A DNA stretch of 12,335 nt from JANXQG01 sp037147235 (GTDB lineage: Bacteria > Planctomycetota > Planctomycetia > Pirellulales > Thermoguttaceae). The stretch covers positions 1-12,335 of the forward strand of contig JBAWVO010000195.1 in the NCBI GenBank assembly GCA_037147235.1. Direction: 5' to 3'. This document shows, piece after piece, positions 6,477 to 12,335 of the stretch. The position numbers and the translations under genes were made by a program. Numbering within the stretch: position 1 is the first letter of the stretch; each line of letters starts with the position of its first letter. The notes under the pieces were generated by a model. That model was not told the origin of the DNA and ran no database searches. It was given only the letters and a program-made list of their open reading frames with translations.

Positions 6477-9400
6477 ATGGCACGTCGTGTCCTGCGCCAA
6501 CCCAAACTCGTTCTCTCCGTCCTGCTGGCCGTGATTCTGCTCAGCGCGATTGCGGTACGCGCACTGGCTGCGGACCCACGGAAAGAAATCCTCAACGGAC
6601 TGCGGGCCAAGGGCCATTACGACGAGGCGATCGATTACCTCCAACATGCCCAGGCGAATTCCAGCACTCAGAAGACCTTCCTGGAAACGATCGACTATGA
6701 ACTGGCAGTCACCCGGATTGATTCGGCTGCGAGCATGGCTGAGACTCAGCGCGACCAACCGTTGCAACTGGCCCAGGAATCGCTGATAAAATTCCTGGCC
6801 GACCACCCCCAGCATACACTGACCACCGCAGCCCGCGCGCAACTCGGCAATCTGCTATTCGACCGCGGGCGATTGCAGCGAATGTTGGCCGGGCAGTACG
6901 AAGGTCAAGCACGGCAAAAGTATCTGAAGGCAGCTCGAGGGCTATTGAGTCAGGCTGAGGAGCATTGGGCCGGCATCGACCAAACAGCCGAAGTGGAACT
7001 GAAGCAGATCGTTTTCGTTCGTGGTGACGACATCAAGCGAAGTGAAGCCCGCGACCAGATCCACCGCCGGCAATTGCAGGCTCGCCTGGCTCGGGCGTGG
7101 GTACAGTATGAATTGGGGCAAACCTACTCGGCCGGCAGTGCCGAGCGAACTTCCACCTTACAAGATGCCGGCCATCGTTTCGACGCGATCTACGATCAAC
7201 AGCGTGAGCGGTTGGCCGGATTTTATGCCCGACTGGGCCGCGGCCTTTGTTGGAAGGATCTCGGCGAGAGCGAAAAAGCGTTTGCCATCTTTGAGGAGTT
7301 GTTCGGATTGCCCGATGATCCGGCCGATTTCCATACGTTGCGTGGGAAGGCCGCCATGCAAGCCCTGGAGATCTCGCTTCGGCCCGAGGTGAAGAAATAC
7401 AAACAAGGGCTGGACATCGCCCAGCGGTGGATCGGCAGCAACCATTCGCAGGCCACCCCCGGCGAGGTGAAAACCACTTCGGCGGAGGTTGATTTGGCCA
7501 TCCGTTTTCTCGGCGGCGAAGTGGCACTGGCTTATACAAAGACCCAGTCGGCCGCATCGATCGAGCAAAGCGGATTGCAAACCCAGCAGATCGACTGGGC
7601 GCGGCAGCAGTTCAACATCGTGGCCGCTGCGGTGGGGCCGTATCAGGCGAAGGCCAAAATCCATCTGCTCAATCCGGCGTTAGGTGCTGCCGAAACAAGC
7701 GAACCGGGAACCTTTGCCGACGCCCGCAATCATGCCAAGGCGGCCTTGGACCGTTTCATCGTCGCTCAGGCCGAGCTAAAAGAGGCCGCTCGCAGCGGCG
7801 CAGGCAATGATCGCGATTCGCAACGCCAACGTAAACAACAGATTATCACCGCTCAAAACGAGGCATTGAAATACTGCCGGCTGGCATTGGACCTTCACAC
7901 GGCTGTAGTTGCCGCGGAAGAGTATGACACGCTGCGCTATTATTTAACCTATCTCCATTACGCATTGGGCGAACTGGACGAAGCCGCCACCTTGGGGGAA
8001 GCACTGGCCCAGGCATCCAGCGATTCTTCCGCCGCCCGTCAGGCGGCAAGGATCGGTCTTGCAGCCCGCGAAGCCTTGTTTCGTCGTGCGACCGATCCGT
8101 CGCGACCGACGGCGGTAGACCGATTACAGGCCCAGGCCGAAAAGATCATCGAGCGGTGGGGAAATCGTGCGGAGGCCGATGACGCCCGCGGGATTCTCCT
8201 GGATCTGGCCCTGGGCGACGGCCAACTGGAAAAAGCTGAGCAGTATCTACAGCAGATGTCCGATACGTCGCCTCGCCGCGGTGAGGCCGAGTTGAACCTC
8301 GGTCAGGCACGGTGGCACCAGGCACAACAACTTTTGCGAACCTCCACCCTAGAACGCGACCATACGGCGGAAGCGGAGAAGACCATCGCTCACGCAACGA
8401 GCTTGCTCGGCGACGGCATCGCGCGATGCCGCGCGGCTGCAAAGGCACCGCTCTCCGCAGCAATGCTTGCCCTGGCCCAAATCCATTTGATCGAGGGCCG
8501 ACCTACCGAGGCGATTGTCTTGCTGGAAGACCCGAGCATCGTCGCGGCCGGAGATTCCTACTCCCTGACCCTGCTAGCCTACGTCGCAACCGGCCAGTTG
8601 GACAAAGCCAAAATCTGCTTGCAGACACTCTGTGACGTAGGCGTCTCGCCCGCGTCGGCTCAAACGTCGCTTCCATCTGCCGGCAATGCCCATGCTCCGC
8701 GGCAAATGCTTCAGACTTGCGTTGGTTTTCATCGCCTCTTGAAGCAACACCTTACACGATTTCGTGATCGGCGGCAGAACGATCTGGTGAAGAAACTCGT
8801 GCAGGAGTTCGACGCCTTCTTGGCCTCTCTTGCTCAGAGGCAAGCCGTCAGTTTCTTCATGCTGGCTTGGCGGGCGGAAGCATACGCCGGTTTGGCGGCG
8901 GGGTTGGACGTCGGCGGCCCGGCCGTGCTGCCGGAAGCCGAAAAGCACTATCGGCAAGCGGTTGCCGCTTTCCAGGAGATTCTGCACCGTACCGCAAAGG
9001 AAGCTGAATTCTCGTCGTCGGCCGAGGTCATCCTCGCCTTGCGGATCGAGTTGGCCCGCTGCCTACGCCGGTTGTCGGACAATTCCCAGGCGCTCAGCCA
9101 ACTTCTGGAGGTTTTGAAGGATCATCCTCGGATGGTTGACGCCCAGGTTGAAGCGGCGTATACCTATCAATCTTGGGGCGATGAGAAGCCCGAATACCTG
9201 GAAATGGCCATTCAGGGTGGCAAGCGATACCAAGAAGTGTGGGGTTGGGGAGAATTGGCCCGGCGGGTGCAGTCAGAAGCCCGTTTTCGCCACGTATTCC
9301 ACGAAGCCCGCTACAATTTGGCTCTGTGCCGTCTGCGCCAGGCCCAGATTGCGACCGATCGGCCGCACCGGGCCAAGTTGGCAGAAGCTGCCGAAAACGA

Positions 9401-9527
9401 TATCCTTGCCACAAGACGATTGTTTCCAGACATGGGCGGCGGAATTTGGTATGATAGATATGATGAGTTGCTCAAGCGGATCCAACGGCTGGCCGACCGG
9501 CCGGCGGTGGGTTTGACCGCTCCGTAA
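6477..9527 (+). CDS. Large secreted tetratricopeptide-repeat protein
   Basis: 1016 residues. The signal peptide covers residues 1-31 or 32: ARRVLRQPK, the hydrophobic core LVLSVLLAVILLSAIAV, then RALA before AD. The rest is almost wholly helical with scattered TPR-like units, for example near 43-60 (GHYDEAIDYLQHA), 262 (GESEKAFAIFEEL), 495-510 (LGELDEAATLGEAL), 580 (GQLEKAEQYLQQM), 670-685 (EGRPTEAIVLLED), 705-720 (TGQLDKAKICLQTL), 820-836 (AEKHYRQAVAAFQEIL) and 868-884 (NSQALSQLLEVLKDHP). No catalytic motif was seen. A periplasmic scaffold role is inferred from the secretion signal and from the nearby TPR-exbB-exbD genes, where TPR partners are common in planctomycetes. It has no obvious Shine-Dalgarno, and gaps with repeats on both sides suggest its own transcript. 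The two neighbouring proteins do not look like truncated copies of it. Confidence 0.85.
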   Translation: MARRVLRQPKLVLSVLLAVILLSAIAVRALAADPRKEILNGLRAKGHYDEAIDYLQHAQANSSTQKTFLETIDYELAVTRIDSAASMAETQRDQPLQLAQESLIKFLADHPQHTLTTAARAQLGNLLFDRGRLQRMLAGQYEGQARQKYLKAARGLLSQAEEHWAGIDQTAEVELKQIVFVRGDDIKRSEARDQIHRRQLQARLARAWVQYELGQTYSAGSAERTSTLQDAGHRFDAIYDQQRERLAGFYARLGRGLCWKDLGESEKAFAIFEELFGLPDDPADFHTLRGKAAMQALEISLRPEVKKYKQGLDIAQRWIGSNHSQATPGEVKTTSAEVDLAIRFLGGEVALAYTKTQSAASIEQSGLQTQQIDWARQQFNIVAAAVGPYQAKAKIHLLNPALGAAETSEPGTFADARNHAKAALDRFIVAQAELKEAARSGAGNDRDSQRQRKQQIITAQNEALKYCRLALDLHTAVVAAEEYDTLRYYLTYLHYALGELDEAATLGEALAQASSDSSAARQAARIGLAAREALFRRATDPSRPTAVDRLQAQAEKIIERWGNRAEADDARGILLDLALGDGQLEKAEQYLQQMSDTSPRRGEAELNLGQARWHQAQQLLRTSTLERDHTAEAEKTIAHATSLLGDGIARCRAAAKAPLSAAMLALAQIHLIEGRPTEAIVLLEDPSIVAAGDSYSLTLLAYVATGQLDKAKICLQTLCDVGVSPASAQTSLPSAGNAHAPRQMLQTCVGFHRLLKQHLTRFRDRRQNDLVKKLVQEFDAFLASLAQRQAVSFFMLAWRAEAYAGLAAGLDVGGPAVLPEAEKHYRQAVAAFQEILHRTAKEAEFSSSAEVILALRIELARCLRRLSDNSQALSQLLEVLKDHPRMVDAQVEAAYTYQSWGDEKPEYLEMAIQGGKRYQEVWGWGELARRVQSEARFRHVFHEARYNLALCRLRQAQIATDRPHRAKLAEAAENDILATRRLFPDMGGGIWYDRYDELLKRIQRLADRPAVGLTAP

Positions 9528-9594
9528 AACTACATAGGTAGAGGATTTGTTTTTCGATTTAGTCGAAAGATGCCCTCCGACTCCGTTGGCCCAG

Positions 9595-9700
9595 GTTCGG
9601 CGCGGGTCTCCTGACCCCGCCGAAACGCCCGACCGAAGGTCTCCCGGTAAATTGGAGACCTTCGGTCGACGGCGCGGCTCGGTCAGAGACCGGCCACAAC
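9595..9700 (+). repeat. Two-hairpin interspersed repeat, copy C (longest)
   Basis: It has the same first 50 bases as copy B, with one mismatch. Hairpin 2 here is a perfect 15-bp stem: CGACCGAAGGTCTCC (9630-9644) pairs with GGAGACCTTCGGTCG (9654-9668) around a nine-base loop. It then has a GC-rich insert that copy B lacks and ends in the shared GAGACCGGCCACAAC word (9686-9700). No T-tract follows, so an intrinsic terminator is unlikely. Confidence 0.87.
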
Positions 9701-9734
9701 AGTAATTGTGGCTCTCCGCCGGGTTTGCGGATAA

Positions 9735-9805
9735 TTGTGGTGCGGGCGTCCCGCCTGCCCAAGATGTTGTGGTTGAACTAGGCAGGCGAGACGCCCGCAC
9801 CACAA
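9735..9805. repeat. 25-bp near-perfect inverted repeat with 21-base loop
   Basis: Arm 9735-9759 (TTGTGGTGCGGGCGTCCCGC...) pairs with arm 9781-9805 at 24 of 25 positions. The sequence is unrelated to the two-hairpin repeat. GC-rich words of this kind recur between genes in planctomycete genomes, so it is probably a second interspersed palindrome family. It would form a very stable RNA hairpin between the two TPR genes. Confidence 0.85.
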
Positions 9806-9840
9806 ACTTGGCAGAGAGACGCCATTGTTTAGAGCCTTTG

Positions 9841-9891
9841 GATTTTCGCATTTGAATTTGTTTCGGATTTCGACATTCGGATTTCGGATTT
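9841..9891. repeat. AT-rich ATTTCGG-type degenerate short repeat
   Basis: Iterated words GATTTTCGCATTTGAATTTG and TTTCGGATTTCGACATTCGG, then ATTTCGGATTTA. On the minus strand they read NPKSECRNPKQIQ, a familiar spurious peptide from interspersed repeats in planctomycetes and relatives. It is probably non-coding and lies just ahead of the second TPR gene. Confidence 0.55.
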
Positions 9892-9900
9892 ATCCTAGTT

Positions 9901-9906
9901 GAGGAG
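9901..9906 (+). promoter_or_regulatory. Ribosome binding site of the second TPR gene
   Basis: GAGGAG, nine bases before the ATG at 9916. It supports this start, which also begins directly with a signal peptide. Confidence 0.55.
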
Positions 9907-9915
9907 TATTCGCAG

Positions 9916-10950
9916 ATGAAACGTGCAATATTGATTGTGGCAGCAATCTGGACGATCAGCACCGGGACTGCCTGGCCAATCGATCAGATCTATACCAACA
10001 CTTCCGATAGAGTCTATCGTGGCAAGATCGTCAGCATGACGGCTACGGTGATCACTTTTGAGCCGCAAAAGACCGGGCCAACTGAAATCCCAGCCAACGA
10101 GATCACTCGCATCATCTTTGAGAACTCGCCCGACAGTTTGCTCGCAGCCCAAAAGGCAATCCTCGACAACGAATATGAGAAAGCCATCGAAGTCTTGAAA
10201 AAAGAGACTACGGAGAGCAATCGGCGGGAATTGGCTGAGGAGATTGCTTTTTGCCGCGCGTATAGCACGACCCAGTTGGCGATTTCCGGATCGGCCGACC
10301 CGACGGAAGCCGGCAGACAGATGAACACATTCATCACCAACAGCACCAACAGCTTTCACTACCTGAAGGCATGTGAACTGATGGGCGACATCTATGTGAC
10401 GCTCGGCAAATTCGCCGACGCGCAGAAGTACTACGCGAAGCTAGGCCAGGCACCGTGGCCCGATTACAAGATTCGTGCCCAGGTTGCCCTGGGGCGATCC
10501 TACTTGGCACAAAATAACGCTTCTGCCGCCGACAGTGCTTACGACGAGGCTCTGAACATTAATACCCCCGGCGAACTGGCGGATGCCCAGCGGACGGCTG
10601 CCCGCATCGGCAAGGCTCGCTGCATGGTCCTCACCGGCAAAATAGACATGGCCCTGCGCAGTCTGAACGAGATCCTCGATCAGGCCGAAGAGAAGCCGCC
10701 CGAGATCAACGCCATGGCCTACAACGCCTTGGGCACCGCCCTGCGAAAGGCCGGCAAGCCCAAGGAGGCGATTCTCGCCTTTCTGCACGTCCATCTGGTT
10801 TACACCACGCAGTCCGAACTCGATGCCGAGGCGGTCGCTAATCTTGAGAAGTTGTTCACCGAAACCCATAAGCAGAATCATGCGCGCGACATGCGGGATA
10901 CACTCAATGAGAAGTACAAAAACAGCCGCTGGGCCAAAGGCGTGAAGTAG
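9916..10950 (+). CDS. Secreted TPR protein, first gene of the exbB/exbD operon
   Basis: 344 residues. The signal peptide covers about residues 1-19 (MKRAILIVAAIWTISTGTA). A short beta-rich N-terminal domain follows at about 25-75 (VYRGKIVSMTATVITFEP, then EIPANEITRIIFE), with a layout like the small domains that precede TPRs in planctomycete ExbB-linked proteins. After it come helical repeats: LLAAQKAILDNEYEKAIEVL, ACELMGDIYVTLGKFADAQK, ALGRSYLAQNNASAADSAYD, ARCMVLTGKIDMALRSLNEI and AYNALGTALRKAGKPKEAIL. Only two bases separate its stop from the exbB ATG at 10953, so the genes are co-transcribed and probably coupled. It is likely a periplasmic partner of the ExbB/ExbD channel; partner and cargo are unknown. 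It is shorter than the 1016-residue TPR protein upstream and not an evident duplicate of it. Confidence 0.88.
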   Translation: MKRAILIVAAIWTISTGTAWPIDQIYTNTSDRVYRGKIVSMTATVITFEPQKTGPTEIPANEITRIIFENSPDSLLAAQKAILDNEYEKAIEVLKKETTESNRRELAEEIAFCRAYSTTQLAISGSADPTEAGRQMNTFITNSTNSFHYLKACELMGDIYVTLGKFADAQKYYAKLGQAPWPDYKIRAQVALGRSYLAQNNASAADSAYDEALNINTPGELADAQRTAARIGKARCMVLTGKIDMALRSLNEILDQAEEKPPEINAMAYNALGTALRKAGKPKEAILAFLHVHLVYTTQSELDAEAVANLEKLFTETHKQNHARDMRDTLNEKYKNSRWAKGVK

Positions 10951-10952
10951 TC

Positions 10953-11588
10953 ATGGTAGAAGAGAATCTAATGGCTTGGCTGGTTCGTTCGCTCGGCACG
11001 CCCTTTGTAGTCATCTTCCTCTTTCTCACCGTCGCACTCGTGGCCTTGATGGTGATCAATGTCCTGGCCGTCCGTCGCGATAGCATTGTTCCGTCGGCCT
11101 TGATCCAAGGCATGGAACTTCGCTTGGGCGAAGACCGCTTCCAGGAAGCCTGCGATCTGGTCCGCGCCGACAGTTCCATCCTTGCCCACGTACTGGCTGC
11201 CGGACTGCCTCAATTGGCGGCCGGCGACGAGAAAGCGGCGGCCGCGATGGAAGAGTTCGGGTCGCTGGAAAGCATCAAGATGCACGCCCGGCTGGGTTAT
11301 GTCTGGCTGATTGCCCAGTTGGCGCCGCTGTTCGGATTATTGGGAACCGTCAACGGCCTGATGGTGGCCTTCGAGACGATCGTCCGCAAGGACACAACTC
11401 TCCGGCCCATCGACCTAGCCGGCGGAATTGGCACGGCATTGGTCGCGACGGCCGTTGGCCTCTGGATCGCCATCCTGGCCGTCGCCTTCCACCAGATCGT
11501 GCTTGGCCGCATCAATCGTCTTCTGGCCGAGGCCGGCATTCTCGCCGAGCACTTCGCAGAACGCTTCGCAGTAGCCAGAAAACCCTAA
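10953..11588 (+). CDS. exbB: MotA/TolQ/ExbB-family proton channel subunit
   Basis: 211 residues, an inner-membrane subunit that with ExbD converts proton flow into mechanical work on envelope partners. TM1 spans about 16-38 (TPFVVIFLFLTVALVALMV). A cytoplasmic loop of about 75 residues follows. TM2 spans about 115-140 and holds the family signature APLFGLLGTVNGLMVAFETI. TM3 spans about 157-180 (GGIGTALVATAVGLWIAILA). The conserved Thr/Ala-Gly pattern of TM2 and TM3 is intact. It has no N-terminal signal peptide, unlike some planctomycete ExbBs. The start at 10953 lies two bases after the TPR stop; ATG 10971, after an AGAAGAG, is an alternative that would shorten it by six residues. Its TAA overlaps an ATG (TAATG) that was probably the start of the now-deleted first exbD. 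Confidence 0.93.
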   Translation: MVEENLMAWLVRSLGTPFVVIFLFLTVALVALMVINVLAVRRDSIVPSALIQGMELRLGEDRFQEACDLVRADSSILAHVLAAGLPQLAAGDEKAAAAMEEFGSLESIKMHARLGYVWLIAQLAPLFGLLGTVNGLMVAFETIVRKDTTLRPIDLAGGIGTALVATAVGLWIAILAVAFHQIVLGRINRLLAEAGILAEHFAERFAVARKP

Positions 11589-11664
11589 TGCAGTTTATCG
11601 CTTGATCGAAAAGGCGCAGGAGGCCGGCTTCTCCCGATGCGTACTCCGAGGGACTGAACCATGA
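11588..11664 (+). pseudogene. exbD: Internally deleted exbD (start codon and last 24 codons remain)
   Basis: Between exbB and the next gene, ATG 11588-11590 overlaps the exbB TAA and opens MQFIA-stop. A different frame, from 11590, reads without a stop to TGA 11662-11664, encoding YRLIEKAQEAGFSRCVLR and a few more residues. That peptide has the shape of an ExbD C-terminus (helix with Ala-Gly-Phe, then a beta strand). Its TGA overlaps the ATG of the downstream gene as ATGA, the normal coupling in such operons. An ordinary ExbD has about 140 residues, so about 115-120 codons, including the membrane helix with its aspartate, are missing, with a frame change at the join. What remains still carries the GAGGGA ribosome site for the next gene. 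A real deletion and an assembly collapse cannot be told apart here. Confidence 0.68.
11648..11653 (+). promoter_or_regulatory. Ribosome binding site of the surviving exbD
   Basis: GAGGGA, seven bases before the ATG at 11661 and inside the remnant of the preceding exbD. It would let the second gene be translated even though the first is broken. Confidence 0.5.
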
Positions 11665-12170
11665 AATTCTCTTCAAACCAACGGCACTGGTGGACTCACG
11701 GGGCCAAGGCCCACGAGTATTCGTTGGCAGGGCACGGGTTGCCGCTGCTGGGGCTAGGCGGTGTGGTGATGGCGTTGATCTTTTCGGCATGGCACTTAGG
11801 TCCTGTTGTGGAAAAAGCTATGGGCGAAACTTTGGGGGTGCCCAACGACGCAGGCCCCGCCGACTTCCATCAATTGCCGGCGATCCAGATTCGCCTTCGC
11901 GCCGACGCCGCAGGCCATCTTGCATCCATCGCCCTCAACGGCCGACCTGTCAAGGACTCGGACGACCTGCGAGCACAGATCAGGGCCTTTCTCGGCACGG
12001 CCGCCAAGGCAACCGTCGAGGCGGAACTGGACTGCGACGGCCATTTGCGGTACGAACATGCGCAGCAGATCATCGCCGCGATATCTGCCTACCCGGCGAC
12101 CGATGGCCAGAAGATAGTCCCCTTGGTTGATCGGGTCAAATTCGCACGAAGGCGAAGCGAGAATCAATGA
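11661..12170 (+). CDS. ExbD/TolR-like biopolymer transport protein lacking the membrane Asp
   Basis: 169 residues. A basic/aromatic N-terminus comes before one membrane helix at about 26-46 (GLPLLGLGGVVMALIFSAWH), followed by a periplasmic ExbD-like domain. In that domain the strand-turn-helix IRLRADAAGHLASIALNGRP, the DDLRAQIRAFLG helix, a second strand, YEHAQQIIAAISAY and the closing strand IVPLVDRVKFA follow the usual order. In canonical ExbD/TolR the membrane helix carries an Asp that relays protons. This helix has no Asp or Glu, so the subunit may be structural, with a partner ExbD supplying the Asp. That partner would be the deleted gene just upstream. The ATG overlaps the upstream TGA, and its own TGA overlaps a further ATG (12167). 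Family assignment is by pattern and is moderately secure. Confidence 0.78.
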   Translation: MKFSSNQRHWWTHGAKAHEYSLAGHGLPLLGLGGVVMALIFSAWHLGPVVEKAMGETLGVPNDAGPADFHQLPAIQIRLRADAAGHLASIALNGRPVKDSDDLRAQIRAFLGTAAKATVEAELDCDGHLRYEHAQQIIAAISAYPATDGQKIVPLVDRVKFARRRSENQ

Positions 12171-12256
12171 TGTTGTTTCAAAGTAGAATTGCTCCGCCGC
12201 GACCCCAAATTCCCCGGGCCGACACCCTGCTGGAAAGCCTGAAGAAAAAACCCTAG
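12167..12256 (+). CDS. Possible 29-residue coupled small ORF
   Basis: ATG 12167 overlaps the stop of the exbD-like gene as ATGA and opens a 29-codon frame (MMLFQSRIAPPRPQIPRADT, then LLESLKKKP) ending in TAG at 12254-12256. The coupling geometry matches the rest of the operon, and the frame keeps the local GC-rich composition until it ends. It matches no family known to me. It could be a true small protein, a remnant of a larger last gene, or chance. A short CCCTA/TAGGG hairpin overlaps its end. Confidence 0.3.
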   Translation: MMLFQSRIAPPRPQIPRADTLLESLKKKP

Positions 12257-12303
12257 AATGTAGGGGAGAATTGAAAATTGCTAACACTAACTTTTTCTAT
12301 GTG

Positions 12304-12332
12304 TTGACTAAATTGATGCAAAATTGGATACC
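12304..12332 (+). promoter_or_regulatory. Possible sigma-70-type promoter near the window end
   Basis: TTGACT (12304-12309), a 17-base spacer and GATACC (12327-12332) lie in a clearly AT-rich segment after the operon. The -35 is good and the -10 is weak. If real, it serves a gene beyond the window. Confidence 0.25.
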
Positions 12333-12335
12333 AGT

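Larger units (their letters stand above)
9528..9915. other. Repeat-packed intergenic region between the two TPR genes
   Basis: 388 bases without a supported gene. In order it has a small TTTCGA/TCGAAA hairpin (about 9552-9568), repeat copy C (9595-9700), a 25-bp inverted repeat (9735-9805), and an AT-rich ATTTCGG-type segment (9841-9891) leading to the next ribosome site. Reading frames through copy C on the minus strand give the Arg/Gly-rich peptides also seen over copy B, which are products of the repeat and not genes. Confidence 0.6.

Noticed and set aside
9595..9700. Repeat copy C as an intrinsic transcription terminator
   Set aside because: The stem is strong but no T-tract follows it, and the same element occurs in reverse orientation at 3091-3159.
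3091..9700. The three repeats as a CRISPR array
   Set aside because: Copies are about 3 kb apart, palindromic, and in mixed orientation; there are no short regular spacers.
9273..9962. A 229-codon minus-strand frame spanning the TPR gene end and the gap
   Set aside because: It is composed of repeat-derived peptide (SAGSGDPRRTW, NPKSECRNPKQIQ) plus antisense of the TPR gene.

Overview
The window looks like a chromosomal segment of a planctomycete, probably a Pirellulales-like lineage. This is inferred from gene content, not from a marker gene. It holds a BBP7-type outer-membrane barrel protein, an ECF sigma factor followed directly by a YfbK-like von Willebrand A (vWA) membrane protein, long secreted TPR proteins next to ExbB/ExbD, and intergenic gaps filled with GC-rich palindromic repeats. 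Base composition is moderately GC-rich, with AT-rich stretches only between genes. No rRNA, tRNA, CRISPR array or intact transposase was seen.

Layout. (1) 179-1213, minus strand: an exported beta-barrel protein. (2) 1214-2001: a decayed zone that holds a 47-codon minus-strand N-terminal stump of a ComM/YifB Mg-chelatase-like ATPase (1558-1701) and a short direct repeat. (3) 2002-3042: a fused MsrB-MsrA methionine sulfoxide reductase with an N-terminal membrane anchor or signal. (4) 3043-3502: a repeat-rich gap. (5) 3503-6262: a two-gene unit, an ECF sigma factor and a 734-residue single-pass vWA protein. The vWA protein's cytoplasmic N-terminus has a 28-residue tandem repeat, so it may be the cognate anti-sigma or sensor. 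(6) 6477-9527: a 1016-residue secreted TPR protein, flanked on both sides by copies of one palindromic repeat. (7) 9916-12170 and perhaps to 12256: a tight operon of a secreted TPR protein, an ExbB-type proton-channel subunit, a scar of a deleted ExbD, and a second ExbD-like protein without the usual membrane aspartate.

How the genes may work together. The 3' operon is a planctomycete version of the TPR-ExbB-ExbD-ExbD arrangement, in which an inner-membrane proton channel is thought to power envelope processes and the TPR proteins act as periplasmic scaffolds. The sigma factor/vWA pair just upstream could control it, but the repeat-filled gaps argue against one continuous transcript.

The most notable observation is the scar between exbB and the surviving exbD. 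The ATG overlapping the exbB stop and the ATGA overlap with the next gene both remain, and the last 24 codons read as an ExbD C-terminus, but the body of the gene is gone. With it went the only subunit expected to carry the catalytic Asp. This could be a real loss of function, a domain-swap solution, or an assembly collapse. Three copies of a two-hairpin repeat and a separate 25-bp inverted repeat are further unexplained structures.
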